A stretch of DNA of 43,450 nt from Deltaproteobacteria bacterium PRO3. Lineage in GTDB: Bacteria; UBA10199; DSSB01. The notes below the pieces were generated by a model, which did not search any database, had not been told where the DNA came from, and saw only the letters and a program-made list of their open reading frames with translations. Location of the stretch: assembly GCA_030263375.1 (NCBI GenBank), contig SZOV01000017.1, positions 1 to 43,450 on the forward strand, written 5' to 3'. Numbering within the stretch: position 1 is the first letter of the stretch; each line of letters starts with the position of its first letter. Shown piece by piece: positions 19,319-27,767 of this stretch. Made by a program: the position numbers and the translations under genes.

Positions 19319-19806
19319 TTTTTCTTGAGGAATTGCCGAAGGCGTTCGATGTCGACTTTATCCTGCAAGCGATCGGTGCTTTTGGTTCGGATCAAGGTCT
19401 CCACGTCGACATAAGGCACGCGCACCCCGTCGATGACGACCTTCAACGCGGTCGGCGCCGCATCTTCGTAACGAACGCGGCCTCCTCCTTGGGTCAGAAG
19501 GTCGACGCGAGGCGTGTCGCCGACGATGGTAAAGGGTTTCCGAGCGACTTCCTCCGCGTCCAATTCGCGGGCGATCCCCCAGGTCAACCCACCCAAGGCG
19601 TCCAGTATCTTCTTGGTATTGGCGACGTCCCTAGGGATCAGCAGGTCGATATCCTTAGTGCCCCGGATCAAGCCGTGGAGATTGCAAGCCCAGCCGCCGA
19701 TCAAGAGGTATTTCGCGCGCTTGCGGTTGAGCAAGCGGCAGACGTCGAGGAGCTTGACCCGGTCAGACGAGCCAAGGGTTGTTTTGTTTTTTTCTCCAGG
19801 CCTCAT
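19315..19806 (-). CDS. Nucleotidyltransferase (AbiEii/MNT-like fold)
   Basis: This 163-residue soluble protein has a minimal nucleotidyltransferase core: YLLIGGWACNLHG with Gly37-Gly38, then KDIDLLI with the metal-binding Asp52 and Asp54, and a third acidic strand VDLL (Asp102). Stand-alone proteins of this type are common as AbiEii-like toxins or as partners of small proteins in toxin-antitoxin-like pairs. The gene overlaps the small gene upstream by 44 bases and its stop overlaps the SpoIID start by ATGA. The start at 19806 has no strong ribosome binding site, which is consistent with coupling to the upstream frame. The substrate (nucleotide, tRNA or protein) cannot be inferred. Confidence 0.8.
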   Translation of the reverse strand: MRPGEKNKTTLGSSDRVKLLDVCRLLNRKRAKYLLIGGWACNLHGLIRGTKDIDLLIPRDVANTKKILDALGGLTWGIARELDAEEVARKPFTIVGDTPRVDLLTQGGGRVRYEDAAPTALKVVIDGVRVPYVDVETLIRTKSTDRLQDKVDIERLRQFLKKK

Positions 19807-20008
19807 AAGCGCGGAAAGAGTCGAAGGACTTGACGAAAGGGCGATAACGAGCCTGAGGCACCAGGCGCTCCCCCAAAGCGACGATCTCTTCGGCGAGCTC
19901 CAAGCGCTGCCTTACCGACAAATGCGTCCCGTTCGCCGGGTCATCCTCCGGTTGGACCTTCCAAACATCGGAGGCTCTTTTGGATTTTTTTGCCTTGGCA
20001 CGCCTCAT
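19763..20008 (-). CDS. Small basic protein, putative partner of the nucleotidyltransferase
   Basis: This 81-residue protein is not assigned to a family. A lysine-rich head (RRAKAKKSKRASDVW) is followed by one predicted amphipathic helix (SVRQRLELAEEIVALGERL) and an aromatic segment (YRPFVKSFDSFRAYEAWRKK). AGGA lies about seven bases before the ATG. It overlaps the following nucleotidyltransferase gene by 44 bases in another frame. This arrangement, a short basic protein before an MNT-type gene, suggests an antitoxin/toxin or regulator/enzyme pair. That is an inference from layout only. It starts 36 bases after the transpeptidase gene. Confidence 0.65.
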   Translation of the reverse strand: MRRAKAKKSKRASDVWKVQPEDDPANGTHLSVRQRLELAEEIVALGERLVPQARYRPFVKSFDSFRAYEAWRKKQNNPWLV

Positions 20009-20044
20009 GAGATTTTCCTAAACAAAAAAAATCTATCACATAGT

Positions 20045-20932
20045 TCAAGGAAACACCTTAAATTCTTTCGCCGTCCGGAAGATCGCCTCCGCCAGCTCCG
20101 CAGCCTCGTCGAAGCCGTGTGCCTCGGTGAGAAAGACCAGCAGCGCCCAGCGTGGCCGGGCCGGCGGATAGGCGCCGAGGAACCAGCCGTTGGTCTTGTA
20201 GGCCGTGCGCAGGGCGTCGCCGGTGCCGGTCTTACCGAGGATCTCCAGATCCAGGATCCCCACCCGCTTGGCGGTCCCCTCGCGCACCGCGCGACGCAGG
20301 CCCTGGCGGATGGGCGCGAAATCCGGGCGGTCCAGCTTGTCCAGATAGCGCAGCCAAAAGGCCTTCACCTCCTCCGGCGTCGCCGCGAAGGCCGGCAGGT
20401 CGCCGATCGCGAGGTCGGCCACATCCTTGGCTTGCTCGGGCGCCTCGGGAAGCCGGGCGGCGCCCGAGAATCCCTCCGTCGCCAAGGCCTGCCGCAGGGC
20501 CGGATAGCCCAGCTGCATCCCCAGCCAAGAAAAATAGAGGTTGCAGGACTGCCCGAGGGCCTTGGCCAGGTCCATCTCGCCGTGGCCCTTTCGAGTCCAA
20601 CAGTACCGTCGCCTCCCGCCGAGGCGGTCACGGCCCGTGCAGCGATAATGCCACTCCCGGCCGGAGCGCAGGGCCAGCTCGGCGGTCAGGAGCTTGAGGA
20701 TGGATCCGGGGAGGAAGGGCTGGTGCAATAATGCCGGATTACCGAAGGTCTCGGTCTCGCCGCTCTCGCGGTCGATCCAGAGGACGAGGCCGTCCCGGCG
20801 CTTGAGGGCGCGCCGCGCCTCGCGTCGGACCTCTTGGACAAAGAGGGCATTGTCGGAAACGTCCGGTTCGGCGCGAAGCGCCGGCGCGGCGACCAGGGTG
20901 AAAAACAGGAAAATCCAGAAAGGACGGCTCAC
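20045..20932 (-). CDS. Penicillin-binding transpeptidase-domain protein
   Basis: All three active-site motifs of penicillin-binding/serine beta-lactamase folds are present in order: S77-ILK80 (SxxK, in PGSILK), S129-CN131 (SxN), and K234-TG236 (in LGKTGTGDA). The 295-residue chain has a signal peptide (FWIFLFFTLVAAPALRAEP) and no glycosyltransferase domain, so it would be a stand-alone periplasmic transpeptidase or carboxypeptidase; a class D-like beta-lactamase is the alternative. The surrounding genes (VanW, macroglobulin, SpoIID) favour peptidoglycan work over drug resistance. The start is a GTG overlapping the stop of the upstream membrane-protein gene (GTGA). Confidence 0.88.
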   Translation of the reverse strand: MSRPFWIFLFFTLVAAPALRAEPDVSDNALFVQEVRREARRALKRRDGLVLWIDRESGETETFGNPALLHQPFLPGSILKLLTAELALRSGREWHYRCTGRDRLGGRRRYCWTRKGHGEMDLAKALGQSCNLYFSWLGMQLGYPALRQALATEGFSGAARLPEAPEQAKDVADLAIGDLPAFAATPEEVKAFWLRYLDKLDRPDFAPIRQGLRRAVREGTAKRVGILDLEILGKTGTGDALRTAYKTNGWFLGAYPPARPRWALLVFLTEAHGFDEAAELAEAIFRTAKEFKVFP

Positions 20933-21978
20933 GCCTCTTTCTCTTGGGGCGGCCGCGAGGTCTCGCCGCGCGGGATGAGGAAGGCGAGGACCAGGAAGAG
21001 CACGACCGCGATCACGCCCAAAATCTCGAGGCGGGCGACGCGGCTTAAGTTGGAGAGCTTGGCGAAGAGCGGCAGGCCCAGCGTCGCGCCGGCCATCCCC
21101 AGGTAGGACAGCAGCCCCATCCCGTAGGTGCCGGTGAAAAGGATGCCGAGCAGAAAACTCGCCGTCACCAGGCCCAAGAGGAAACCTGCCATGGGCCTCA
21201 CGTGGACGAAGACGCCCAGGGCCAGCGGCAGGACGAGGCCCAGCAGGACCAGCGCCAGCGCGGGATGACAGAAGCGGTCACGCTGCGAGACCCAGTAGAG
21301 CGCGGGCAGGAAGACGCCGGCGAAGAGGGCGACATAAGTATAGGGATGCGTGATGACGACGCCCAAAGCGGCGTAGTTGCTCTGCAAGAGGTAGTACTGG
21401 ATCGCCGCCCGCCCCACGGCCAGAAGCGAGGCGAAGAACAGGGCCCGCTCCCAAATCTCCGCTTCGGCGCTCTCACGGCCCAGCCACTTGCCGCCCGGCA
21501 GGCAGCTGTTGAGCAGGGCCAAGCCGTAGACCAGGCCCGCCCAGACGCCGCCCAGGCGCAGCGCGATTACCAGGCCGCCGGCCAGGAAGGCCGCGGCCAG
21601 CAAGGCGCTCAGGCTCTGCGGGTAGCGACAGCTCAGCAGAGCGAAGACGATCCAGGCCACCGCCGCGCCGACGGGATAGGCCAGCGCGGTCTGCCAGTCG
21701 AGGTTGAAGGCGTAGCGCGCCAGGGCGTAGGCCACCGCGCCGTGGACCGCTGCGAAGATCAATGCCACGACCAGCTTGCCGGCGGAGCCGCCCTCGCCCT
21801 TCCCGCCCGCCATCGAGAAACCGGCGCCGATCGCCAGCCCCAGCAGGGCCAGGGCGGCGGCCAAGAGATAGGCGGAGTGCAGGACCGTGATCGATTTGGA
21901 AAAATACAGGGCCGCGGCCAAGTTCACCGCGTAGGCCCCGGCGAGCGCGAAGGAATTTTTAGAGAGGGCGTTCGACAT
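20929..21978 (-). CDS. Polytopic membrane protein of unknown function
   Basis: The chain has 349 residues and about 11-12 predicted transmembrane helices with short loops, rich in Ala, Leu and Gly, for example YLLAAALALLGLAIGAGF, VWAGLVYGLALLNSCLPG and YTYVALFAGVFLPALYWV. I recognise no transporter, SEDS or polymerase motif. A conserved-looking polar site is HPYTY in the loop before helix 8. AAGGAG lies seven bases before the ATG. It overlaps the VanW gene upstream by 20 bases and the transpeptidase downstream by four, so it is made together with two wall-related proteins. A glycosyltransferase or flippase role in wall assembly would fit the location but is not shown by the sequence. Confidence 0.85.
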   Translation of the reverse strand: MSNALSKNSFALAGAYAVNLAAALYFSKSITVLHSAYLLAAALALLGLAIGAGFSMAGGKGEGGSAGKLVVALIFAAVHGAVAYALARYAFNLDWQTALAYPVGAAVAWIVFALLSCRYPQSLSALLAAAFLAGGLVIALRLGGVWAGLVYGLALLNSCLPGGKWLGRESAEAEIWERALFFASLLAVGRAAIQYYLLQSNYAALGVVITHPYTYVALFAGVFLPALYWVSQRDRFCHPALALVLLGLVLPLALGVFVHVRPMAGFLLGLVTASFLLGILFTGTYGMGLLSYLGMAGATLGLPLFAKLSNLSRVARLEILGVIAVVLFLVLAFLIPRGETSRPPQEKEA

Positions 21979-22522
21979 CGTTCTTCTCCTTGCCCCATAT
22001 CTCGATGCGCAGCTGCTGCTGCGCGAGGCTCGAGACGATCTTGACGGGGTATGGATGGGGATTGCGGAATTTCAAATCGGCGTAGCCGTAGACCACCGTG
22101 GCGTCCTCGCCGCGGGGGACCGAGGCGACCGGGCCGGTGTGCGGGACGCGCTCGACGATCTCGAGGCCGGCGCGCCGCGCGGCCTGGTAGAGCGTGGAGG
22201 CCACCTGGCAGACGCCGCCGCCGGGGGTCTGAATTAGGCTCGCCTCGGCGAAACCGCGCTCGGACAGGAAACCGCGGACCTCGGTGTAGGGCCCCGCCGC
22301 GTCGTTGAGCGAGAAGACCTCGCCGGGCAGGAGGATTTTTCCCGAAAAGGCTTGGCTCGCCTGTTGAATATTGCGCTTCTGGGCGAAGCTGCGCGCGGAG
22401 AGATCCGTCACGTAGGCCGCCATCCGCGCGCGGAAGGGCCGCTGCGCGTAGAGCAGGCCCGCCGTCCCGAATGCCGCCATACAGGCCGAGGCCAAGGCGA
22501 GGTTTTTCCATCTGCTGCGCAT
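21959..22522 (-). CDS. VanW-family protein
   Basis: This 187-residue protein has an N-terminal membrane anchor (about 8-26) and one VanW domain (about 50-180). The family core is intact: FSLNDAAGPYTEVRGF, then TPGGGVCQVASTLYQAA and a following His in VERVPHTG. VanW is named from vancomycin-resistance clusters, but it is widespread outside resistance and its biochemical role is unknown. No van ligase or lactate dehydrogenase is present here. It starts seven bases after the macroglobulin stop and overlaps the polytopic membrane protein gene. The neighbours suggest an envelope or peptidoglycan-associated role on the outer side of the membrane. Confidence 0.92.
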   Translation of the reverse strand: MRSRWKNLALASACMAAFGTAGLLYAQRPFRARMAAYVTDLSARSFAQKRNIQQASQAFSGKILLPGEVFSLNDAAGPYTEVRGFLSERGFAEASLIQTPGGGVCQVASTLYQAARRAGLEIVERVPHTGPVASVPRGEDATVVYGYADLKFRNPHPYPVKIVSSLAQQQLRIEIWGKEKNDVERPL

Positions 22523-22529
22523 CGCAATC

Positions 22530-25500
22530 CTATTCCACCTCGAGCACCGCGCTTGCGCCCGAGCCGCGGGTCTCGGGCTCGTACATCTCGTAGGCGGTGG
22601 TCGGCATCGCGCCGAAGCGGCCGGTCAGCTCGGGCCGCAGCGCGTAGTTGAAAATATTCGTCCCCTTGTTCAGGTAGTTCGCGAAGAAGGCGATCTTCTC
22701 GTCGCGGCGCTCGAAGTCGGCGTAGTAGGCCGCGTTGGGATCGAAGCGGATCCCGTCGAGCATCTCGAAGCCCGCGGGGAAGGGGTCCTCAAGGATGAGG
22801 TAGCTCAAGTCCTGGCCCGACTCGACGGTGAGCCGTACGCCGACGGTCGCGCCCTTCTTCACCTTGCCCTTCAAGGGCGAGGCCTTGAAGAGCCGCGCCC
22901 CGCCGTTGTTCGCCCCCTGGTCTTCGAGGATGAAGTACTCGCGCTTCACGCGGATGCCCTTGTCGACGGGGGCCAGGCTCTCCTCCTGGCTGAAGGTCGC
23001 CAGGTCGCTTTGGTAGTAGAGGGGCGTCGTCAGCAAATTGCCGATGCCCAGCTGGTTGTCGCCGGTCTTGAGGGCCGGACTGACGACGTTGCGGACGAAG
23101 TGGGGCGAGGCCACGGCGATCTTCTCCAGCTCCTGCCCGTTCAGCGCCAAGGTCGCGTTGACGCCGGTCTTCACGCCGGGGAGGCCCTTGGCGTAGTCGG
23201 CCAAGGCGTAGAGCACCGTCGCGGTCGCGCGGGTCTGGTGCCACATGCCGCCCTGGCGCTGAGTCAAGAGCCAGCGCACCATCGAGTCGCGGAGGTTTTG
23301 GTTTTCGCCCCCGGCGGCGATCAGGGCCTGAAGCACCCAGGCGGTTAGCTCGGGATCGCGCCAGTAGTTCTCGTGGCCGAAGGTTTTCGTCTTGGTGTCG
23401 CCGTCGGAGTAGTAACAGAGGGCGTTCGCGCAGATCGCGGCGCGCTCGAGGTCGGCGACCCACTCCATCGCCGCCTCGCGCTTACCCTGGTTGATGAGGG
23501 TCATCACCAACAGGGCGCGGGAGAGCTTGGTCTTGATGCCCTCGGCCTTCGGGATCGGCGGGTTGCTTTTGATGCCGGCCAGCGAGGCCACGTAGTGCAG
23601 GTAGTAGAGCGTCGCCTCGGGCCCCAGCATATAAGTCTTGGTCAGCGTCCCTTGCTTGAGCAGGTTTTGCAGGGCCTCCTTGCCCTTGGTGATGGCGTCG
23701 GGCGGGACCTTCTGCCCCAGCTGCTCGGCGCGGATCAGGCCGTAGAGGGCGTAGGCGGTCATGAAGGGATCGGTCTCGTCGTCCTTCCACCAGCCCCAGC
23801 CCCCGTCCGCGTGCTGGTAGCGCAGGATGCGCTTGAGGCCCTTGGCGATGACGCGCGGGAGCTTCTTTTCGAGCATGGGATCGCTGAGCCCCAGGGAGCT
23901 GTAAAGGTTGGACACCGTGATCGCGGGAAGCAGGCGGCTCATCGTCTGCTCGACGCAGCCGTAGGGATAGTCGACCAGGTAGCCCAGCGGGCCCAGCAGC
24001 TGGGCGACGAAGCTGGTGTCGAGGGTCACCTTGAGCTTGCTGCGCTTGGGGTCGTTTTGCGGCGGGACGATGAGCTTCACCTGGGCCTGACCCGCCGCGG
24101 GGATTTCGCCCTGCGCGTATTGGTGGTCTTCGGTGCCGTGCGGCAGGACGGGAATCTTCAGCTCGACGCCGTCGGAGACCTGGTCGTTCTTCGCCAGGAG
24201 CTGGACCTTGGCGCTGCCCGCGACCTTGGGCAGGACGGTGAAGTCGAAGCTCGCCACGCCCTTAGGCTGAATGGTGATGCTGGTCGGCTCGCCGTCCTTC
24301 GGGTTGGCGAAATCGATGCCCTCGACGCCGAGGCTGACCCGCAGGGTCTGGGCCTTGTCGGTGTAATTATTGAGGATGGCCTTCAGCTTGACCTGGTCGC
24401 GCTCGGTGAAGAAGCGCGGCGTGGCGATGCGCGCGATCAATTCCTTCGAGGCGATCACCTTGTTGATCTGCTGCCCCACCTCGGTCGCCGGGCTGTGCGC
24501 CACGACGGTCGCCCGCCAGGTGGTCAGGTTGTCGGGCAGGGTGAAGGTGGCGCCGATGCTGCCGTCGGCCGCGGTTTGGATGGCGGGCAGCCAGAAGGCG
24601 GTGTCCTTGAAGTTGCGACGCAGGAGGTTGCGGTCTTCCTTCTCGATGCCGCCGGTGTAGTAGCCGGAGAAGGAATAGTTGGTGGAAACCCGATTGGTGC
24701 GCGGACCCCAGAAGAAATTTTTGATGTCCGTCGAATCGGCACGCAGGGCGTAGATGCTCTCGTCGACCACGCCCAGCGAGATCTCGGCGGGCACCGGCTT
24801 ACCCTGCATGTCCTTGGTCACGACCGTATAGGTGATGTTGCCGGCGGGGCGGTAGGTCTGGGCGTCAGGCTTGATCTCGACGTCGAGGTAGTGCTCTTTG
24901 GGCGAGATCGCCAGCTCGGCGCTGCCTTCGTAGTATTCTTTCTTACCGATCGTCGTCGCGCTGACGAAGACATTCGGCTCCCACTCGGCCTTCAGCGGAA
25001 TCTGGACCTCTTTGGAAAAGCCGTCGAGGGTCACGACTTGGTACTGATAGATGCGCATGCCCTCGACCGAGAGCAGGATGCGGCCGTTTTTATTGGGCCC
25101 GACCAGGAAGATCTTGGCGGTCTCGCCCGCCTCGTATTTCTTCTTGTCGGTGACGATCTTCAGCTCTTTTTGCAGGCCGAAATCCTCGCTGTCCTGCGCC
25201 GAGCCGCTCACCCAGACGAAGTCGTCGAAGCGCACCTTGCGCCCGCCCGAATCCTTGCCGCTCATCACGATGCGGTAGTAGCCGCCGCGGCTGAATTCGA
25301 GCTTGAGATCCGTCATGCCGTTGGCGCCCGTCTCGCCTTTGAGGGTACTTTCCTTCTTGTAATCGTAGCTGGAGGCGACGGGGTCCCAGACCTCGCGCTC
25401 GAGGCGGACCTCGAAGGAGCGGGAGACCGGCTTGCCTTCGTAGTCGCGGGTCGCGACAATGAGCGGGTAGGGCTTCTTGGGCAGGGCGAGGAACTCGGTG

Positions 25501-27242
25501 CGCTCGGCGCGGAAATAGAAGTCGCCCGCGGTGGCCACCGCGCTGTTCTCGGTGGTGACCTGGCGGTTGGTGATGTCGGTCGCGGTGACGCGCAGGGTGT
25601 AGCGCTGGTCCTGGTCGGAGGCCGCGGTCGGGACCTCGACGCTCAAGTGGCCCTGGCGGTCGGTCTTGCCCTTCCCTTCGCTGACGAACTCGCCGTAGCC
25701 GCCGTAGTACTCGCCCTCGCCCCAGACGTCGGGCAGGAAGTCCTCGCCGGGGGCGCTGTAATAGTAGGCGCTCTTGTAGACCGTATAGCCCACCTCGGCC
25801 TCGACCGGCGCGCCGAAGTAGTACTGCACGTCGATCAGGAACTGGATCTTGTCGCCGTTGAAATAGCGCGGCTTGTCGGGCCGGATCTCGACCTTGAACT
25901 CGGGCTTGCGGTACTCGTCGACCTCGAAGTCCTTCGAGAACTCCTGCCCTCCGACCTCCGCCTTGATTCGGTAGAAGCCCAGATCGGCCTCCTCGCCCAG
26001 GTCGAAGTCGCCCCAGAAGGAACCCATCGCGTTGCGCTGCTTGTCGTCTTCCCAGAGGATATTACCCTTGGGGTCTTCCACGCTCACGTGCACCGGGCCG
26101 GCGGGAGGGGTGGAATAATTGCCGTCGCGGTCCTGCCAGCGGGCAATGCCCTTGAAGTAGACCTTCTGCCCGGGGCGATACAGGGGACGCTCGGTGTAAA
26201 GGAAGGTCTGGAATTGGGTGCCGGCGGGCTGAGCCGCGGCGCCCTCCTCGCCCTCCCCTTCGCCTTCTCCCTCGCCGCCCTCCATCGCCCCCTCGTCGAA
26301 GCCGCCCGGGACGACGGCATAGGCGTAGGAACCTCCCTGGACCGCCAGCGCGAAGAGGTAGGCCGAACCCACCCCGGCGACGTCGAACTCGGCCACGCCC
26401 TCGGCGTTGGTCTGGGCGCGGCGCTGCGCGCCCCCATCCTCGAAGAGCGTCACCTCGACGCCCGCCGCGGACGCCGGGTTGCTCATCGTCGAGGCGAAGA
26501 CCAGGACCTTGGCGGAGTCGCGCTTGGTGATGAAACCCAGGTCGGTGCGGTTGATCAGCAGGCTGTTCGTGAAGACCTGGCTGCGATCGAGGCTGGCGGC
26601 CGTCGAGCGGATTAGGAAGAGGCCCGACCCATCGATGGGCCCCTTCACCTTGCGGTCGAACTCGGGGATGTCCTCCTCGGGGATCTTCTCGTCCCACTCC
26701 TTCACCAGGGAGGCCTCGGCCCACTGCTTGGGATCGGCCTCTCGGTTCTCGAGCTCCTCGAACTTCTTGCCCGAGGCCAGGAACTTGGCGAGGTCGATCC
26801 GGTAGGCCTCGAAATGGATGTTACCCACCTTGGCGCCGGAAACGGAGAAGACGATCTTCTCGTCGGGCAGCTTGGTGTTGTTCCAGACGCTGACGGAGAG
26901 GTTGGGCGTCAGCTCCTTGAGGGTGACGTTCCCCAAGTCGACGGCCTCGCCCTCGGTGATCTTGTAATTTTGGAGGTAGGCGCCCTGGTAGCCGCGGCGG
27001 CTGGCGGTGACGTAATAACTGCCGATGGGGAGCTGGTCGAAGCGAAAGAATCCCTCCGCGTCGCTGCGCGCCTTGCGGGCGACGGGATAGTCGTCGAGAC
27101 TGACCTGGGCGCCGGCAATGGGCCGCCCGTCCTCGCCGACGATCCGGCCTTGCAAGCTGCCGGTGGGCCTTTCGAGGATCAGGATGACGGCGGCGAATAC
27201 GAATAGGCCCGCCACGAAGAGCAGGCCGGTCAGTCGCTTCAT
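22530..27242 (-). CDS. Bacterial alpha-2-macroglobulin family protein with thioester
   Basis: The 1570-residue chain begins with a membrane anchor or signal (about 5-24, no lipobox). Next come a carboxypeptidase-regulatory-like beta sandwich (about 28-108, GRIVGEDGRPIAGAQVSLDD), macroglobulin domains with the MG2 mark LYTERPLYRPGQKVYFKG (about 345), and a Gly/Glu tract (GEGEGEGEEG). Further MG domains lead to the helical thioester domain with the intact YGCVEQTMS (Cys1096-Gln1099), then a receptor-domain-like C-terminus. Such proteins trap attacking proteases covalently after bait-region cleavage. The gene is coupled by ATGA to the ferritin-like gene and followed at seven bases by VanW. In E. 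coli the equivalent partner is PBP1C; here a stand-alone transpeptidase lies two genes on. Confidence 0.95.
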   Translation of the reverse strand: MKRLTGLLFVAGLFVFAAVILILERPTGSLQGRIVGEDGRPIAGAQVSLDDYPVARKARSDAEGFFRFDQLPIGSYYVTASRRGYQGAYLQNYKITEGEAVDLGNVTLKELTPNLSVSVWNNTKLPDEKIVFSVSGAKVGNIHFEAYRIDLAKFLASGKKFEELENREADPKQWAEASLVKEWDEKIPEEDIPEFDRKVKGPIDGSGLFLIRSTAASLDRSQVFTNSLLINRTDLGFITKRDSAKVLVFASTMSNPASAAGVEVTLFEDGGAQRRAQTNAEGVAEFDVAGVGSAYLFALAVQGGSYAYAVVPGGFDEGAMEGGEGEGEGEGEEGAAAQPAGTQFQTFLYTERPLYRPGQKVYFKGIARWQDRDGNYSTPPAGPVHVSVEDPKGNILWEDDKQRNAMGSFWGDFDLGEEADLGFYRIKAEVGGQEFSKDFEVDEYRKPEFKVEIRPDKPRYFNGDKIQFLIDVQYYFGAPVEAEVGYTVYKSAYYYSAPGEDFLPDVWGEGEYYGGYGEFVSEGKGKTDRQGHLSVEVPTAASDQDQRYTLRVTATDITNRQVTTENSAVATAGDFYFRAERTEFLALPKKPYPLIVATRDYEGKPVSRSFEVRLEREVWDPVASSYDYKKESTLKGETGANGMTDLKLEFSRGGYYRIVMSGKDSGGRKVRFDDFVWVSGSAQDSEDFGLQKELKIVTDKKKYEAGETAKIFLVGPNKNGRILLSVEGMRIYQYQVVTLDGFSKEVQIPLKAEWEPNVFVSATTIGKKEYYEGSAELAISPKEHYLDVEIKPDAQTYRPAGNITYTVVTKDMQGKPVPAEISLGVVDESIYALRADSTDIKNFFWGPRTNRVSTNYSFSGYYTGGIEKEDRNLLRRNFKDTAFWLPAIQTAADGSIGATFTLPDNLTTWRATVVAHSPATEVGQQINKVIASKELIARIATPRFFTERDQVKLKAILNNYTDKAQTLRVSLGVEGIDFANPKDGEPTSITIQPKGVASFDFTVLPKVAGSAKVQLLAKNDQVSDGVELKIPVLPHGTEDHQYAQGEIPAAGQAQVKLIVPPQNDPKRSKLKVTLDTSFVAQLLGPLGYLVDYPYGCVEQTMSRLLPAITVSNLYSSLGLSDPMLEKKLPRVIAKGLKRILRYQHADGGWGWWKDDETDPFMTAYALYGLIRAEQLGQKVPPDAITKGKEALQNLLKQGTLTKTYMLGPEATLYYLHYVASLAGIKSNPPIPKAEGIKTKLSRALLVMTLINQGKREAAMEWVADLERAAICANALCYYSDGDTKTKTFGHENYWRDPELTAWVLQALIAAGGENQNLRDSMVRWLLTQRQGGMWHQTRATATVLYALADYAKGLPGVKTGVNATLALNGQELEKIAVASPHFVRNVVSPALKTGDNQLGIGNLLTTPLYYQSDLATFSQEESLAPVDKGIRVKREYFILEDQGANNGGARLFKASPLKGKVKKGATVGVRLTVESGQDLSYLILEDPFPAGFEMLDGIRFDPNAAYYADFERRDEKIAFFANYLNKGTNIFNYALRPELTGRFGAMPTTAYEMYEPETRGSGASAVLEVE

Positions 27243-27679
27243 TTATTTTTCCGTAGCATCTTTTCGACTTCTTCGAGGTGCTCAGTCTCTTGGCGGACAA
27301 AATCGCGAGCCATTTCTTCCAAAGCGATGTCCTCCCCGGAGAGCTTGACCAATTGGATATAGTCTTCGAGGGCGTTTTGTTCGAATGCGAGGCTTTCTTT
27401 CAGGATATCGTCGATATTGTGCGACTTGGTCTCGGGGACCGGGGCGCTCTCGAGCGAGGGATGCCCGCCTAGGGCGGTGATCTTCTCGCCGATCTGAACG
27501 GCGTGAATCATGCCCTCGTTGGCCTTGTCGCGGAACCACTTTTGGATGGGGATGCGGTTATGGCCCATGATCATGAAGGAGTAATGGAGGTAGCGGTGAA
27601 TTCCGGACATCTCTTTTTGGAAGATGCGGTTGAGACAGTCCATGATCTTCTTGTTGGAGCCGGAATCGGGCTTGGGCAT
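27239..27679 (-). CDS. Bacterioferritin-like di-iron protein
   Basis: This 146-residue four-helix protein has ferritin-type spacing: helix 1 with IFQKEMSGIHRYLHYSF, helix 2 with ANEGMIHAVQIGEKITALGGHP, helix 3 with LAFEQNALEDYIQL, and helix 4 with RQETEHLEEVEKML. The fourth-helix ExxH is canonical, but helix 2 reads Glu-x-x-x-His with Gly at the usual Glu position, so the metal site may be altered. The frame is open to 27766. I start at the ATG 27679 because AGGAGG lies eight bases upstream. It is the first gene of the macroglobulin-VanW-transpeptidase run, joined to it by ATGA. Iron storage or peroxide detoxification is the family role; its link to the envelope genes is unclear. Confidence 0.82.
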   Translation of the reverse strand: MPKPDSGSNKKIMDCLNRIFQKEMSGIHRYLHYSFMIMGHNRIPIQKWFRDKANEGMIHAVQIGEKITALGGHPSLESAPVPETKSHNIDDILKESLAFEQNALEDYIQLVKLSGEDIALEEMARDFVRQETEHLEEVEKMLRKNK

Positions 27680-27737
27680 TGCAGCGTCCTCCTGGGGTTT
27701 TTCGACGGCGCCCCCGGATGGGGGATAAGGGTGTAAA

Positions 27738-27766
27738 ATCATGACTTCGAATCGCCGTTTAGGCAA
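27738..27766 (-). promoter_or_regulatory. Candidate promoter of the ferritin-macroglobulin operon
   Basis: On the minus strand TTGCCT (27766-27761) and CATGAT (27743-27738) are separated by 17 bases, a weak match to -35/-10. A promoter must lie in the roughly 90 bases between the terminator at 27768 and the ATG at 27679, because the upstream operon ends there. A CCCCC-4-GGGGG hairpin (27711-27724) would lie in the 5' UTR. Confidence 0.3.
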
Positions 27767-27767
27767 G

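Noticed and set aside
21959-22522. Vancomycin-resistance cluster (because of VanW)
   Set aside because: No VanA/VanB ligase, VanH, VanX or two-component genes are present; VanW occurs widely outside resistance clusters.
23373-26615. 1080-codon plus-strand open frame
   Set aside because: Antisense shadow of the alpha-2-macroglobulin gene. GC-rich codon bias leaves the opposite frame open, and the translation is low-complexity with no domain.
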